DNA of 48,041 nt from CADCTB01 sp035494015. GTDB lineage: Bacteria; Actinomycetota; Acidimicrobiia; Acidimicrobiales; AC-14. The position numbers were made by a program, and so were the translations under genes. Each line of letters opens with the position of its first letter. The stretch's first letter is position 1. Below the pieces are notes generated by a model. It was given only the letters and a program-made list of their open reading frames with translations. It did no database searches and was not told the origin of the DNA. The DNA lies in contig DATJHJ010000097.1 in the NCBI GenBank assembly GCA_035494015.1, positions 1 to 48,041 of the forward strand, read 5' to 3'. Shown piece after piece: positions 8,292-15,620 of this stretch.

Positions 8292-8684
8292 TCAGTAGGT
8301 CGTGGTCCCGGCCAGGCCGGCCAGCCCCGATCCGAGCGCCGCCATCGCCTCCTGGTGCTCGACCAGCGAGCCCACCGCGCCGCTCAGGCGCAGGCGCCCG
8401 CTGGCGAAGGCGGCGGCCGGGCTGAGCCGGCCCTGGCTGATGGCCGCCGCCGTCTCGTAGTCCTCGATCATCTCCACGTCGGCCTGGCCGGGGCCGGCCT
8501 CGACGGTGGCCCGGCCGCGGTCGAGGCGGATGGTGTACTCCACGTCCCCGTCGGGCCCCCCGGTCACCCGCTGGTGGATGCTCAGGTGCACGGCCGGCGG
8601 GGGAGCGGCCATCGCCGCGTCGGGCGATACGCCCGCCATCGACTCCGCCAGGCGCTCGAGCCACTCCCCGCTCAGGAACCTCAC
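8292..8684 (-). CDS. SCP2 sterol-binding-type domain protein
   Basis: About 130 aa, a stand-alone SCP-2-like domain that binds hydrophobic ligands such as acyl chains or sterols in the cytoplasm. Matching features are the start RFLSGEWLERL, the beta-strand block DVEYTIRLDRGRATVEAGP, the central DVEMIEDYETAAAISQG and the closing ALGSGLAGL. The GTG at 8684 is preferred: family members begin (M/V)RFLSxEWL and a GACAAT hexamer sits 6 bases upstream; ATGs at 8702 and 8732 add unrelated residues. The J-domain gene follows after one base; the gene at 8716 diverges. Confidence 0.75.
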   Translation of the reverse strand: MRFLSGEWLERLAESMAGVSPDAAMAAPPPAVHLSIHQRVTGGPDGDVEYTIRLDRGRATVEAGPGQADVEMIEDYETAAAISQGRLSPAAAFASGRLRLSGAVGSLVEHQEAMAALGSGLAGLAGTTTY

Positions 8685-8702
8685 CCCTCCATTGTCGCCC
8701 AT

Positions 8703-8708
8703 TAGCGT
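8703..8708 (+). promoter_or_regulatory. -10 element for the 8716 gene (leaderless)
   Basis: TAGCGT with 7 bases to the GTG at 8716; it supports that GTG as the start of the plus-strand gene. Confidence 0.45.
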
Positions 8709-8715
8709 CCACGCG

Positions 8716-9507
8716 GTGCAGGCCGAGCCCATCCCGCCCGCGGCCGAGCGGGCCCACCAGCCCGGTCGGGGCCGGGGCTGGGAGGAGTCCTGGTACCTGG
8801 ACTTCGCCGCCCCCGACGGCTCGCTCGCCGGCTACGTGCGTCTGGGCCTGCGCCCGGCGGAGGGCGTGGCCTGGTTCTGGGCCGGCGTGGTCGGCGGCGG
8901 ACCGCCGCTGGTGGCGGTGCGGGACCACGAGGTACCCCTCCCCTCGGGACCGGGCCTGGAGGTCCGGGCCTCGGGCCTGTGGACCGAGCTGGTGTGCGAG
9001 ACCCCGCTCGACCACTGGAGCGTGGGGCTGGAGGCGTTCGGTGTGGCCCTCGACGACCCCACGGAGGCGTGGCGGAGCGAGCGGGGCGACCCGTGCGCCC
9101 TCGGCCTGGACGTGGAGTGGGAGGCGGCGGCGCCCTGCTCGGCGTGGCCGGGCCCGGGCGCCCAGGACGGCTACAGCCAGGCGTGCCACGCCCACGGGGA
9201 CGTGCTGGTGGGGCGGGAGCGCTTCCAGCTCGACGGGTCGGGCCTTCGCATCCACCTGTGGGGGGAACGGGACTGGGCCGGTCCATGGGCGTGGGCGGCC
9301 GAGGGGACGGCGTCGGTCGTGACCGGCGACGGGATAGAGGCGGACGTGGGCCCCGACGGCCTGCTCCGGACCGCCCGGGTCGGCCCGCGAACGGCCGTCG
9401 CCTTGGCCCACAGCCCCGTGCTCCTGCCCGCTGGCGGGCGGCTGGACCGGGCGTTCTGCCGCTACGACCCAGGGGGAGGGTTCGGCTGGGTCGAGCGCCT
9501 GGCCTGA
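8716..9507 (+). CDS. Hypothetical protein, possibly lipocalin/CrtC-like beta-barrel
   Basis: 263 aa, soluble, no signal peptide. Blocks such as GYSQACHAHGDVLVG and HLWGERDWAG resemble the paired half-barrels of hydroxyneurosporene synthase/AttH-like (DUF7064/7065-type) proteins found in actinobacteria, in which a GxRDxxW element recurs; this is a resemblance recalled from memory and not proven. The plus frame is open further upstream, but only through the SCP2 gene on the other strand; the GTG at 8716 with a TAGCGT hexamer 7 bases before is the sensible start. Shared promoter space with the SCP2 gene suggests a role in lipid or steroid-like ligand handling (inference). Confidence 0.6.
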   Translation: MQAEPIPPAAERAHQPGRGRGWEESWYLDFAAPDGSLAGYVRLGLRPAEGVAWFWAGVVGGGPPLVAVRDHEVPLPSGPGLEVRASGLWTELVCETPLDHWSVGLEAFGVALDDPTEAWRSERGDPCALGLDVEWEAAAPCSAWPGPGAQDGYSQACHAHGDVLVGRERFQLDGSGLRIHLWGERDWAGPWAWAAEGTASVVTGDGIEADVGPDGLLRTARVGPRTAVALAHSPVLLPAGGRLDRAFCRYDPGGGFGWVERLA

Positions 9508-9513
9508 GGCGGG

Positions 9514-9545
9514 TGCCCGTCAGACCTGCTGCCCGTTAGACCTGG
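9514..9545. repeat. 16-bp imperfect tandem duplication at a gene end
   Basis: Two adjacent 16-base units (9514-9529 and 9530-9545) match at 14 positions. The inner copy contains the last codons and TAA stop of the minus-strand gene at 9536; the outer copy would give the same ending with TGA. A recent local duplication. Confidence 0.7.
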
Positions 9546-10789
9546 TGGAGGGCGGCCGCCACGGCCTCGAGGTCGGTGGGCGACAGGGTGCCGGCGACGT
9601 GTACGAACGTGTCGGCTGTCGGGTGGGCGGTGACCGTCGGGCCGATGGCCGACAGCAGGAGCTGGGCCGACCCGAGCGGGCCGCCGTCGATCGGGTCGCC
9701 GGACGAGGCCGAGGAGCTCATGTCCGGCTCGCCCGCGACGGGCCCTTGGCGCACGGTGACCACGTCGGTGCCCCGCACGTACAGGTCGACGTAGGCGCTG
9801 ACCGGCGCGGCGCCGGCGGCCGTCCCCGACTGGTCGGGCGTCTGGAGCACGTACCGGGCCTGGTGGGTGAACCCGGCGGGCGGGGTGTCGAGCTGCCACG
9901 AGCCGGCGGGCGGGGGGGTGGCCAGGTCGACGGGCGTGAGCACCGAGCCGCCCTGGTCGAACCCGACGGGGTCACCGTCGACGGTGAAGGTGTTGGACTC
10001 GAAGGTGGGCTCGTCCACCAGCTCGGTGGCGGTCAGGCGCTGGGTCAGCTTGCCCCCGACCACGGTCACCTCCTCCAGGACCAGGCCGGCATCGTCGAGG
10101 CAGGCGTCGGCGTAGTCGGTGGCCGTCGGTGCGGTGATCTTCAGGCTCTGGAGCGACGTACCCGTCCGGTACACCTGGCAGTCTCGCCCGAGGGCCTGCC
10201 GGCGCTCCTTGCGCACGAACAACCCCTTGCGCAGCAGGTCGTCGAGGGAGGCGTTGAGCCGGACGTCGCCGAAGGCCACGGTGGGGGCGTCGCCCGACAC
10301 CTGGCCCGGCCCCGACTGGGAGTAGTTGGCGTACGAGCCGAGGGTGGACCGGCCCTCGAACTGGAGCGCGCCACTGGCGTCGGTGCCCTCCCGGATGGTG
10401 ACCCGCCCGTTGAAGGGTCGCTGGATCGAGACGTCCTCGGTCGAGCGGGTGACCTTGGCGCCCTGGTACGACTCGGCCCGGTAGACGGCGCGGTAGCTGC
10501 CCGGCACGCTGGCCATGGCCAGCGGCTCGGACGTGGTGGCCAGCGGGGCGTGCAGCGCCGGCGACGGCGGGTGGTTGTTGGCGCGCTGCCACTCGACGTA
10601 CCCGCCGGTGATGCCGGCGGCCACCGCCACCACGGTCGCCCCGGCCAGGATCTTGCGCCGCCGCTGCCGCCGAACGGCCCGCCGGGCCGCCACCGTCCTC
10701 GCCGCGGCGTGCTGGCGGCGCCGCTGCAGCGCAGCCCTCCGGCGGTCGGTGCGGGTGGCCGACCGGCGGGGCGACGTCTTACTGGGCAC
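9536..10789 (-). CDS. Membrane-anchored extracytoplasmic hypothetical protein
   Basis: 417 aa. A strongly basic N-terminus (many Arg over residues 8-46) precedes one membrane helix (about 47-64, ILAGATVVAVAAGITGGYV), then ~350 residues outside the cell. The exported part is beta-rich, with SYRAVYRAESYQG near its beginning, two cysteines about 30 residues apart (RDCQVYRTG and YADACLDD) and a C-terminal SPTDLEAVAAAL. The general pattern resembles LolA/RseB-type lipid-binding folds; that is weak inference. The GTG at 10789 is the only start that keeps the basic N-terminus. It lies downstream of, and codirectional with, the TIM-barrel gene. Confidence 0.7.
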   Translation of the reverse strand: MPSKTSPRRSATRTDRRRAALQRRRQHAAARTVAARRAVRRQRRRKILAGATVVAVAAGITGGYVEWQRANNHPPSPALHAPLATTSEPLAMASVPGSYRAVYRAESYQGAKVTRSTEDVSIQRPFNGRVTIREGTDASGALQFEGRSTLGSYANYSQSGPGQVSGDAPTVAFGDVRLNASLDDLLRKGLFVRKERRQALGRDCQVYRTGTSLQSLKITAPTATDYADACLDDAGLVLEEVTVVGGKLTQRLTATELVDEPTFESNTFTVDGDPVGFDQGGSVLTPVDLATPPPAGSWQLDTPPAGFTHQARYVLQTPDQSGTAAGAAPVSAYVDLYVRGTDVVTVRQGPVAGEPDMSSSASSGDPIDGGPLGSAQLLLSAIGPTVTAHPTADTFVHVAGTLSPTDLEAVAAALHQV

Positions 10790-10858
10790 CCGGGAACCCT
10801 GGCAGGTTTTCCTGGGGATTTCCGGTGAGACCCCTGTGCCGGGGCTGGCGGTGCACCC

Positions 10859-12052
10859 TCAGGGGCTGCTCTCGGGGTCCCGGAAGGAGAGCAGGCTGGC
10901 GGTGGCGAGCGTTGCCGCCGGGGGCGACGCCGTCGCCGGCGCCGCGGTCGCCGGCGGCGGGGCGGGATCGGGGATGCGGAACTCCACCGCCTCCTTGATG
11001 GCGTTCCAGGCCGGTTGGTTGGCCGCCTGCCAGGACCAGAACGAGATGCCCGCCGCCCCGTTGGCCTGGGCGAAGCGCATGAACCGCCACAGCTCCTCGG
11101 GCGGCGGCACGCCCTTGCGCCCGCCCTCGGGCGAACCGTCGTAGGCCTGGCCGACGGGGTAGACGGGCTTGCCGAACTTGGCCAGGTACTGGAGGGCGCC
11201 GGTGACGTCGGTGTCGGGCTGGCGGTCGAGCCAGTAGACCATGGGGGCGATGGCGTCGTAGCCGGCCACGATCTCGGGGTACGGGTGGTTGGGTCGCTCC
11301 TTGGCCGGGCGGGGGACGGTGACGATGAGGGTGTAGGCGGCGCCGGCCGCGTCCCGGAGGGCGGAACCGTAGGCCTGGGCCGCGGCCGGCGTGAGGTGGG
11401 TGCCCTCGGCCGGGCTCTCGATGTCGGGGGAGAAGGCGTCCACCCGGTCGCCGCTCGGGGTCGTGTAGTGGATCATGGTCTTGGCCCGGGCGATGTCGGC
11501 GTCCACCGGGTCCAGCTTGGGGAAGTCCCAGCCGATGACTTTGATCCCGGCGGCGTGGGCGGCGGGGAGCAGGCGGTCGAGGAAGGGGGCGATGTTGAAG
11601 CCGTCCCACGCCGAGCCCATCCGGACCCACAGGTGGGTGAGGCCGGTGGCCTTGGCCTTGGCCACGATGGCCGCTGCGTTGCCGCCCTCGGTCTTGGCCG
11701 GCTCGTAGATCCACATGCCCTTGCCGCTCGGCAGCCACTTCTGGACCACCGGCTGGGCCTGCAGGACGCCGGCCGGGGCGGACGGGGCGGTCACGGGCGC
11801 CGAGCCGGCGGGCAGGTTCACCACCGGCGGGGCGGGATCAGGGGCGGGCGACGCCGCGGGGGCCGGGGCGGCCTGGGCCACGGGCGCGGTCTCCGGCGTG
11901 GTCTCGGGCACCGCCCGCGGGCTGGTCTCGGCCCGGGCCGGCGAGATGCCGGGGGTGCTGCGGCCGACCAGGGTGGCGACGATGGCCGCCAGCAACAGGA
12001 GGGCGAACAGGCTGTCGGCGGCCAGCTTCGGACGACGGGCAGGGAGGGGCAT
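10859..12052 (-). CDS. Secreted glycoside-hydrolase-like TIM-barrel protein
   Basis: 397 aa. Residues 12-41 form a signal/anchor sequence (LFALLLLAAIVATLVG, Ala-rich end near ISPARAE), followed by an Ala/Pro linker to about 100. The remaining domain has TIM-barrel strands KGMWIYEP, LTHLWVRMGSAWDGF, GIKVIGWDFP, DAFSPDIESP, YTLIVTVPRP, YDAIAPMVYWLD and AGISFWSWQ, like putative glycosyl hydrolases acting on envelope polysaccharide; acidic residues in FSPDIE are candidate catalytic ones. Substrate unknown. AGGTGA lies 5 bases before the ATG at 12052. A promoter and a ~120-base structured leader precede it, suggesting control in the 5' UTR. Confidence 0.75.
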   Translation of the reverse strand: MPLPARRPKLAADSLFALLLLAAIVATLVGRSTPGISPARAETSPRAVPETTPETAPVAQAAPAPAASPAPDPAPPVVNLPAGSAPVTAPSAPAGVLQAQPVVQKWLPSGKGMWIYEPAKTEGGNAAAIVAKAKATGLTHLWVRMGSAWDGFNIAPFLDRLLPAAHAAGIKVIGWDFPKLDPVDADIARAKTMIHYTTPSGDRVDAFSPDIESPAEGTHLTPAAAQAYGSALRDAAGAAYTLIVTVPRPAKERPNHPYPEIVAGYDAIAPMVYWLDRQPDTDVTGALQYLAKFGKPVYPVGQAYDGSPEGGRKGVPPPEELWRFMRFAQANGAAGISFWSWQAANQPAWNAIKEAVEFRIPDPAPPPATAAPATASPPAATLATASLLSFRDPESSP

Positions 12053-12098
12053 GGGTCACCTCGCGCATCGGCGCCGGCGCCTGTGGACCCACCTCCCG

Positions 12099-12154
12099 GC
12101 GACTCCGAAGCCCCAGCCCGAAAAAAATCTCTCCCCCGGGGTTTGCGGAGTCGC
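12099..12154 (-). ncRNA. Structured 5' leader hairpin (candidate cis-regulatory RNA)
   Basis: Perfect 9-base arms (GCGACTCCG and CGGAGTCGC on the minus strand) enclose 38 bases that contain an inner CCCC/GGGG stem followed by a run of seven T. It lies between the predicted promoter (12186-12191) and the start codon at 12052. It does not match a riboswitch class I can recognise. Confidence 0.45.
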
Positions 12155-12185
12155 ACAAGAGGGAAGAACGGGCAGTACAGGCCGG

Positions 12186-12191
12186 AGTATA
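12186..12191 (-). promoter_or_regulatory. -10 element upstream of the TIM-barrel gene
   Basis: TATACT on the minus strand, the best -10 match in the intergenic region; a weak GTTCGA-like -35 lies 18 bases upstream. The transcript would have a leader of about 125 bases. Confidence 0.5.
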
Positions 12192-12248
12192 CGGCACGTT
12201 TCGGCGCGCTCGAACACGCGCGGCGCCACGGCGACGGCCCCGGACGCG

Positions 12249-12278
12249 AACGAGCCCCGGCCGAGGCCGGGGCTCGTT
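12249..12278 (-). terminator. Hairpin terminator after the Cys-module gene
   Basis: Two perfect 14-base arms (AACGAGCCCCGGCC and its complement) separated by two bases, 24 bases past the stop of the 12302-12904 gene. It has TT on both ends, so it may work in both directions and isolates the TIM-barrel promoter. Confidence 0.7.
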
Positions 12279-12301
12279 TCTGTCGGTTGCCGACGGCTCG
12301 G

Positions 12302-12904
12302 CTACTCGCCGGCGACCACCGGCACGGTGCAGTTGTTGGCCAGGAGCACCGGCAGCAGCGACGACTGAGCCGCCGGGTTGGCGACGTAGGCGAGGAGCAG
12401 GCTGCTGCAGATCGAGGCGTTCGGGCTGACCGTCGTCGAGGTGGTGGAGGTCGAGGACGTGGAACTCGAGCTGGTGCTCGACGTCGAGCTGGACGTGGTG
12501 GTCGGGGCCGGGATCGTCGGCACCGGGCAGTTGAACTCGGCGAACAGCGGCAGCAGCGAGGACCGGGCCCCGGGGTTGGCCAGGTAGTTCGCCGACAGCG
12601 GGGCGCAAGAGGACGCCGCCGGGTTCACCGTGGTCGTGGTGGTCGGCCGGGCCGTGGTGGAGGTGCTGGACGTCGAGCTGCTGGAGGTGCTCGAGGTCGG
12701 GATGCTGCACTGGTTGGCGACCAGGAACGGCAGCAGGGTGGCCTGCGCGCTGGGGTTGGCCAGGTAGGAGGCGATCAGCTGCGGGCAGGCCGGGCTCGGC
12801 TCGGCGTTGGCCGGCAGGTTGAACGCCCACCCCGCCGCAGCAACGGCCAGGCCCGCCGTTGCGACCGCGATTCGCCGCGTGACTACCTTCGCTCGGTTCT
12901 GCAT
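12302..12904 (-). CDS. Secreted protein of three Cys-bounded modules
   Basis: 200 aa. A twin-basic signal peptide (residues 1-34, RRIAVATAGLAVAAAGWAF, cut near ANAEP) leads to three repeats, each Cys-x25-Cys: C40-C66, C100-C126 and C166-C192. The shared core is YLANPxAxxxLLP (YVANP in the third), and each ends CxxP. Ser/Thr-rich linkers (about 70-93 and 131-160) separate them and are probably glycosylated or extended. The regular spacing predicts a disulfide-closed helical hairpin per module. Family not recognised. The ATG at 12904 has GGGAG 5 bases upstream and follows sdhB; TAAGGT at 12955-12960 gives it its own promoter. Confidence 0.75.
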   Translation of the reverse strand: MQNRAKVVTRRIAVATAGLAVAAAGWAFNLPANAEPSPACPQLIASYLANPSAQATLLPFLVANQCSIPTSSTSSSSTSSTSTTARPTTTTTVNPAASSCAPLSANYLANPGARSSLLPLFAEFNCPVPTIPAPTTTSSSTSSTSSSSTSSTSTTSTTVSPNASICSSLLLAYVANPAAQSSLLPVLLANNCTVPVVAGE

Positions 12905-12954
12905 GTTCTCCCGCTTTCGTCGATCGTCGCTCGCCCCGCGCGAGCTTTCGGCGA

Positions 12955-12960
12955 ACCTTA
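12955..12960 (-). promoter_or_regulatory. -10 element for the Cys-module gene
   Basis: TAAGGT on the minus strand; the predicted leader is about 44 bases and carries the GGGAG ribosome binding site. Confidence 0.35.
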
Positions 12961-12963
12961 GCC

Positions 12964-13665
12964 CTACCGGTCCCCCGGTTTCACGATCGCCCGCTTGACC
13001 TCCTGGATGGCCTCGGTGACCTTGATCCCCCGGGGGCAGGCATCGGTGCAGTTGAAGGCGGTGCGACAGCGCCAGACGCCGGAGCCCTCGTCGAGGATGT
13101 GGAGGCGCTCGGCCCCGGCTTGGTCCCGGGAGTCGAAGATGAAGCGGTGGGCGTTGACCACGGCCGCGGGGCCGACGTAGGTCCCGTTGGCCCAGTAGAT
13201 GGGGCAGGAGGTGGTGCAGGCCGCGCACAGGATGCACTTGGTGGTGTCGTCGAACCGGGCCCGCTGCTCGGGGGACTGGGGGCGCTCGGTGGGGCCGGGG
13301 TCGTCGTCGTTGACCAGCCAGGGCATGACGGAGCGGTACTGGGCGAAGAAGGCGTCCATGTCCACGACCAGGTCTTTCAGGACCGGCAGGCCTCGCAGGG
13401 GCTCGACCGTGACCCGGGCGCCCACGTCCTCCACCAGCAGGACGCAGGCCAGCCGGTTGTGGCCGTTGATGACCATGGCGTCCGACCCGCACACCCCGTG
13501 GGCGCACGACCGACGGAAGGCCAGGCTGCCGTCGTGGTACCAGCGGACCTGGTGGAGGGCGTCCAGCACCCGGTCCCCGGGCTCGACCTGGACCCGGTAG
13601 TCCTCCCAGTGGGGCCGCTCGTCCCGCTCGGGGTCGAACCGCTTGATCCGCAGGTCGAGGTCCAT
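12964..13665 (-). CDS. sdhB: Succinate dehydrogenase iron-sulfur subunit
   Basis: 233 aa. It passes electrons from SdhA flavin to the membrane quinone site. N-terminal ferredoxin domain with the [2Fe-2S] set C54, C59, Asp62, C74 (CAHGVCGSD, the Asp form seen in SdhB). The C-terminal domain has the [4Fe-4S] motif CILCAACTTSC (144-154) and C200, C206, C210 completing the [3Fe-4S] and [4Fe-4S] centres. Length is normal. It starts one base after the sdhA stop, so the order is sdhA-sdhB. No membrane subunit genes adjoin. Confidence 0.96.
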   Translation of the reverse strand: MDLDLRIKRFDPERDERPHWEDYRVQVEPGDRVLDALHQVRWYHDGSLAFRRSCAHGVCGSDAMVINGHNRLACVLLVEDVGARVTVEPLRGLPVLKDLVVDMDAFFAQYRSVMPWLVNDDDPGPTERPQSPEQRARFDDTTKCILCAACTTSCPIYWANGTYVGPAAVVNAHRFIFDSRDQAGAERLHILDEGSGVWRCRTAFNCTDACPRGIKVTEAIQEVKRAIVKPGDR

Positions 13666-13666
13666 C

Positions 13667-15427
13667 TCAATACTTCCGTTCCATGGGGAGGTAGGGCCCG
13701 GCCGCGACCGGCTTGTAGTCGAGGCGGATGGTCCCGTCGGGCTGGCGGAAGGCCAGGCTGTGGCGCATCCAGTTGGCGTCGTCGCGCAGGGGGTGGTCGT
13801 CGCGGAAGTGGCCGCCCCGGCTCTCGGTGCGGGCCAGGGCGGCGGCCACCAGCACCTCGGCCACGTCCAGCAGGTACCCGAGCTCCAGGGCCTCGGAGAG
13901 CTCGTAGTTGAACCGCCGGCTCTGGTCGGCGACGGCCACGTACTGGTACCGCTCGCGAAGGCGCTCGATGGTGGCCGCCACGGCCCGGAGGCTGTCGTCG
14001 GTCCGGAACACCGAGGCGTTCACCGTCATCTGCTCCTGCAGCTCGGCCCGGATGTCGGCCACCTTCTCGGTTCCGTCCCCGGCCAGCAGGCCTGCGATCG
14101 TCTCCTCGGTCTCGCCGCCGAACCCGGCGGGGAGGCCGGGCGGCGTGCGGTCCCGCACGTACTCGGCCATGGCCGCCCCGCCCCGTCGCCCGAACACCAC
14201 GATGTCGAGCAGGGAGTTGGTGCCCAGGCGGTTGGCGCCGTGCACGGACACGCAGGCGCACTCGCCGGCGGCGTACAGGCCGGGGGCGACGGTCCCCTCG
14301 GCGTCGAGGACGACTTCGGCCGAGACGTTGGTGGGGATGCCGCCCATGGCGTAGTGGGCGGTGGGCTGGATGGGGATGAGGTCGGTCTTGGGCTCGATCC
14401 CCAGGTACGTGCGGACGAACTCGGCGATGTCGGGGAGCTTCTCGTCGATCTGCTCGGGGGGCAGGTGGGTCAGGTCCAGGTGGAGGTAGTCCTGGCTGGG
14501 CCCGCACCCCTTGCCTTGGCGGATCTCGGTGAGCATGGCCCGGCTGACCATGTCCCGGGGCGCCAGATCCTTGACCGTGGGGGCGTAGCGCTCCATGAAC
14601 CGCTCGCCCTCGGCATTGCGCAGGATGCCACCCTCGCCCCGGGCCGCCTCGGACAGCAGGATCCCGAGCTTGTTGATCCCTGTCGGGTGGAACTGGAAGA
14701 ACTCCATGTCCTCCAGCGGTACCCCACGCCGCCAGAGCAGGCCCGGCCCGTCGCCGGTCAGGGTGTGGGCGTTGGAGGAGACCTTGAAGATGCGGCCGAA
14801 CCCGCCGGTGGCGAACAGGGCGGCGGCGCACTCGAAGACGTGCAGGTCGCCGGTGGCCAGCTGGTGGGCCACCACCCCGGCCACGCCCCGCCGGGGGTCG
14901 TCGTCGACGAAGGCCACGTCCAGCACCTGGAACTCGTCGAAGAAGGCCACCCCTCGGGCCACGCACTGCTGGTAGAGCGTCTGCAGGATCATGTGGCCGG
15001 TGCGGTCGGCGGCGTAGCAGGCCCGCTTGACCGGCGCCTCCCCGTGGTTGCGGGTGTGGCCCCCGAACCGGCGCTGGTCGATCCGCCCCTCTGGCGTCCG
15101 GTTGAAGGGCAGGCCGAAGTGCTCCAGCTCGATGACGGCGTCGACCGCCTCCCGGCACATGATCTCCGCCGCCGGCTGGTCGACCAGGTAGTCGCCCCCC
15201 TTGACCGTGTCGAAGGCGTGCCACTCCCAGGAGTCCTCCTCGACGTTGGCCAGCGCCGCGCACATCCCGCCCTGGGCCGCCCCGGTGTGCGACCGGGTGG
15301 GATAGAGCTTGGAGATCACCGCCGTGCGGCACTTCCCGGCGGTCTCGATGGCCGCCCGCAGGCCGGCCCCGCCCGCGCCCACGATCACTGCGTCGAAGCG
15401 GTGCCGGTGGATCTCCACGGGTGCCAT
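13667..15427 (-). CDS. sdhA: Succinate dehydrogenase flavoprotein subunit
   Basis: 586 aa, oxidises succinate to fumarate with covalently held FAD. FAD-binding VIVGAGGAGLRAAIE near residue 15, the flavinylation His47 in SHTGAAQGG, substrate-binding RFGGHTRNHGEAP, the active-site Arg region ACVSVHGANRLGTNSLLD, and the C-terminal HSLAFRQPDG end. Length equals the actinobacterial SdhA of the Mycobacterium Rv3318 type. The ATG at 15427 is followed directly by the dinucleotide fold. The usual upstream partners sdhC and sdhD are absent: the next gene, a DUF4331 protein, runs the other way 193 bases off. Confidence 0.96.
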   Translation of the reverse strand: MAPVEIHRHRFDAVIVGAGGAGLRAAIETAGKCRTAVISKLYPTRSHTGAAQGGMCAALANVEEDSWEWHAFDTVKGGDYLVDQPAAEIMCREAVDAVIELEHFGLPFNRTPEGRIDQRRFGGHTRNHGEAPVKRACYAADRTGHMILQTLYQQCVARGVAFFDEFQVLDVAFVDDDPRRGVAGVVAHQLATGDLHVFECAAALFATGGFGRIFKVSSNAHTLTGDGPGLLWRRGVPLEDMEFFQFHPTGINKLGILLSEAARGEGGILRNAEGERFMERYAPTVKDLAPRDMVSRAMLTEIRQGKGCGPSQDYLHLDLTHLPPEQIDEKLPDIAEFVRTYLGIEPKTDLIPIQPTAHYAMGGIPTNVSAEVVLDAEGTVAPGLYAAGECACVSVHGANRLGTNSLLDIVVFGRRGGAAMAEYVRDRTPPGLPAGFGGETEETIAGLLAGDGTEKVADIRAELQEQMTVNASVFRTDDSLRAVAATIERLRERYQYVAVADQSRRFNYELSEALELGYLLDVAEVLVAAALARTESRGGHFRDDHPLRDDANWMRHSLAFRQPDGTIRLDYKPVAAGPYLPMERKY

Positions 15428-15521
15428 CCTGCCGCGGCCCGGCTGGAAGCGGGGACGGGCCCTGCACGGCGGGGCGCCCTTGTCGTCGCCGGGCCCCGTT
15501 GCCCCGCCAGTTTATGCCGCT

Positions 15522-15527
15522 ACCCTA
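15522..15527 (-). promoter_or_regulatory. Possible -10 element for sdhAB
   Basis: TAGGGT on the minus strand, about 95 bases before sdhA; a second candidate TAAACT lies at 15509-15514. No clear -35. The remainder of the 15428-15620 gap shows nothing else. Confidence 0.3.
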
Positions 15528-15620
15528 GAGGGAACGGCGGCGACCCGCGGGGTCACAACCAATGAAGCGAGTCACCCGTGCGACGAGGCCGCTTCATGCT
15601 CGATCTTGAGGAGACAAGCC

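Noticed and set aside
10790..10858. Possible ECF-type promoter (GGAAAT/GGAAAA) before the 10789 gene
   Set aside because: No matching -10 at proper spacing; only weak CAGGGT upstream of the GTG.
12053..12185. c-di-AMP (ydaO) or c-di-GMP riboswitch in the leader of the TIM-barrel gene
   Set aside because: The conserved core sequences of these classes were not found; left as an unclassified structured leader.
12421..12700. Possible CRISPR-like or minisatellite array in the linker region of the Cys-module gene
   Set aside because: The repetition is codon-level Ser/Thr coding within an open frame; no constant repeat/spacer units.
13643..15565. Plus-strand 640-codon open frame opposite sdhA
   Set aside because: Mirror of the real flavoprotein; no domain and a biased Gly/Val/His composition.
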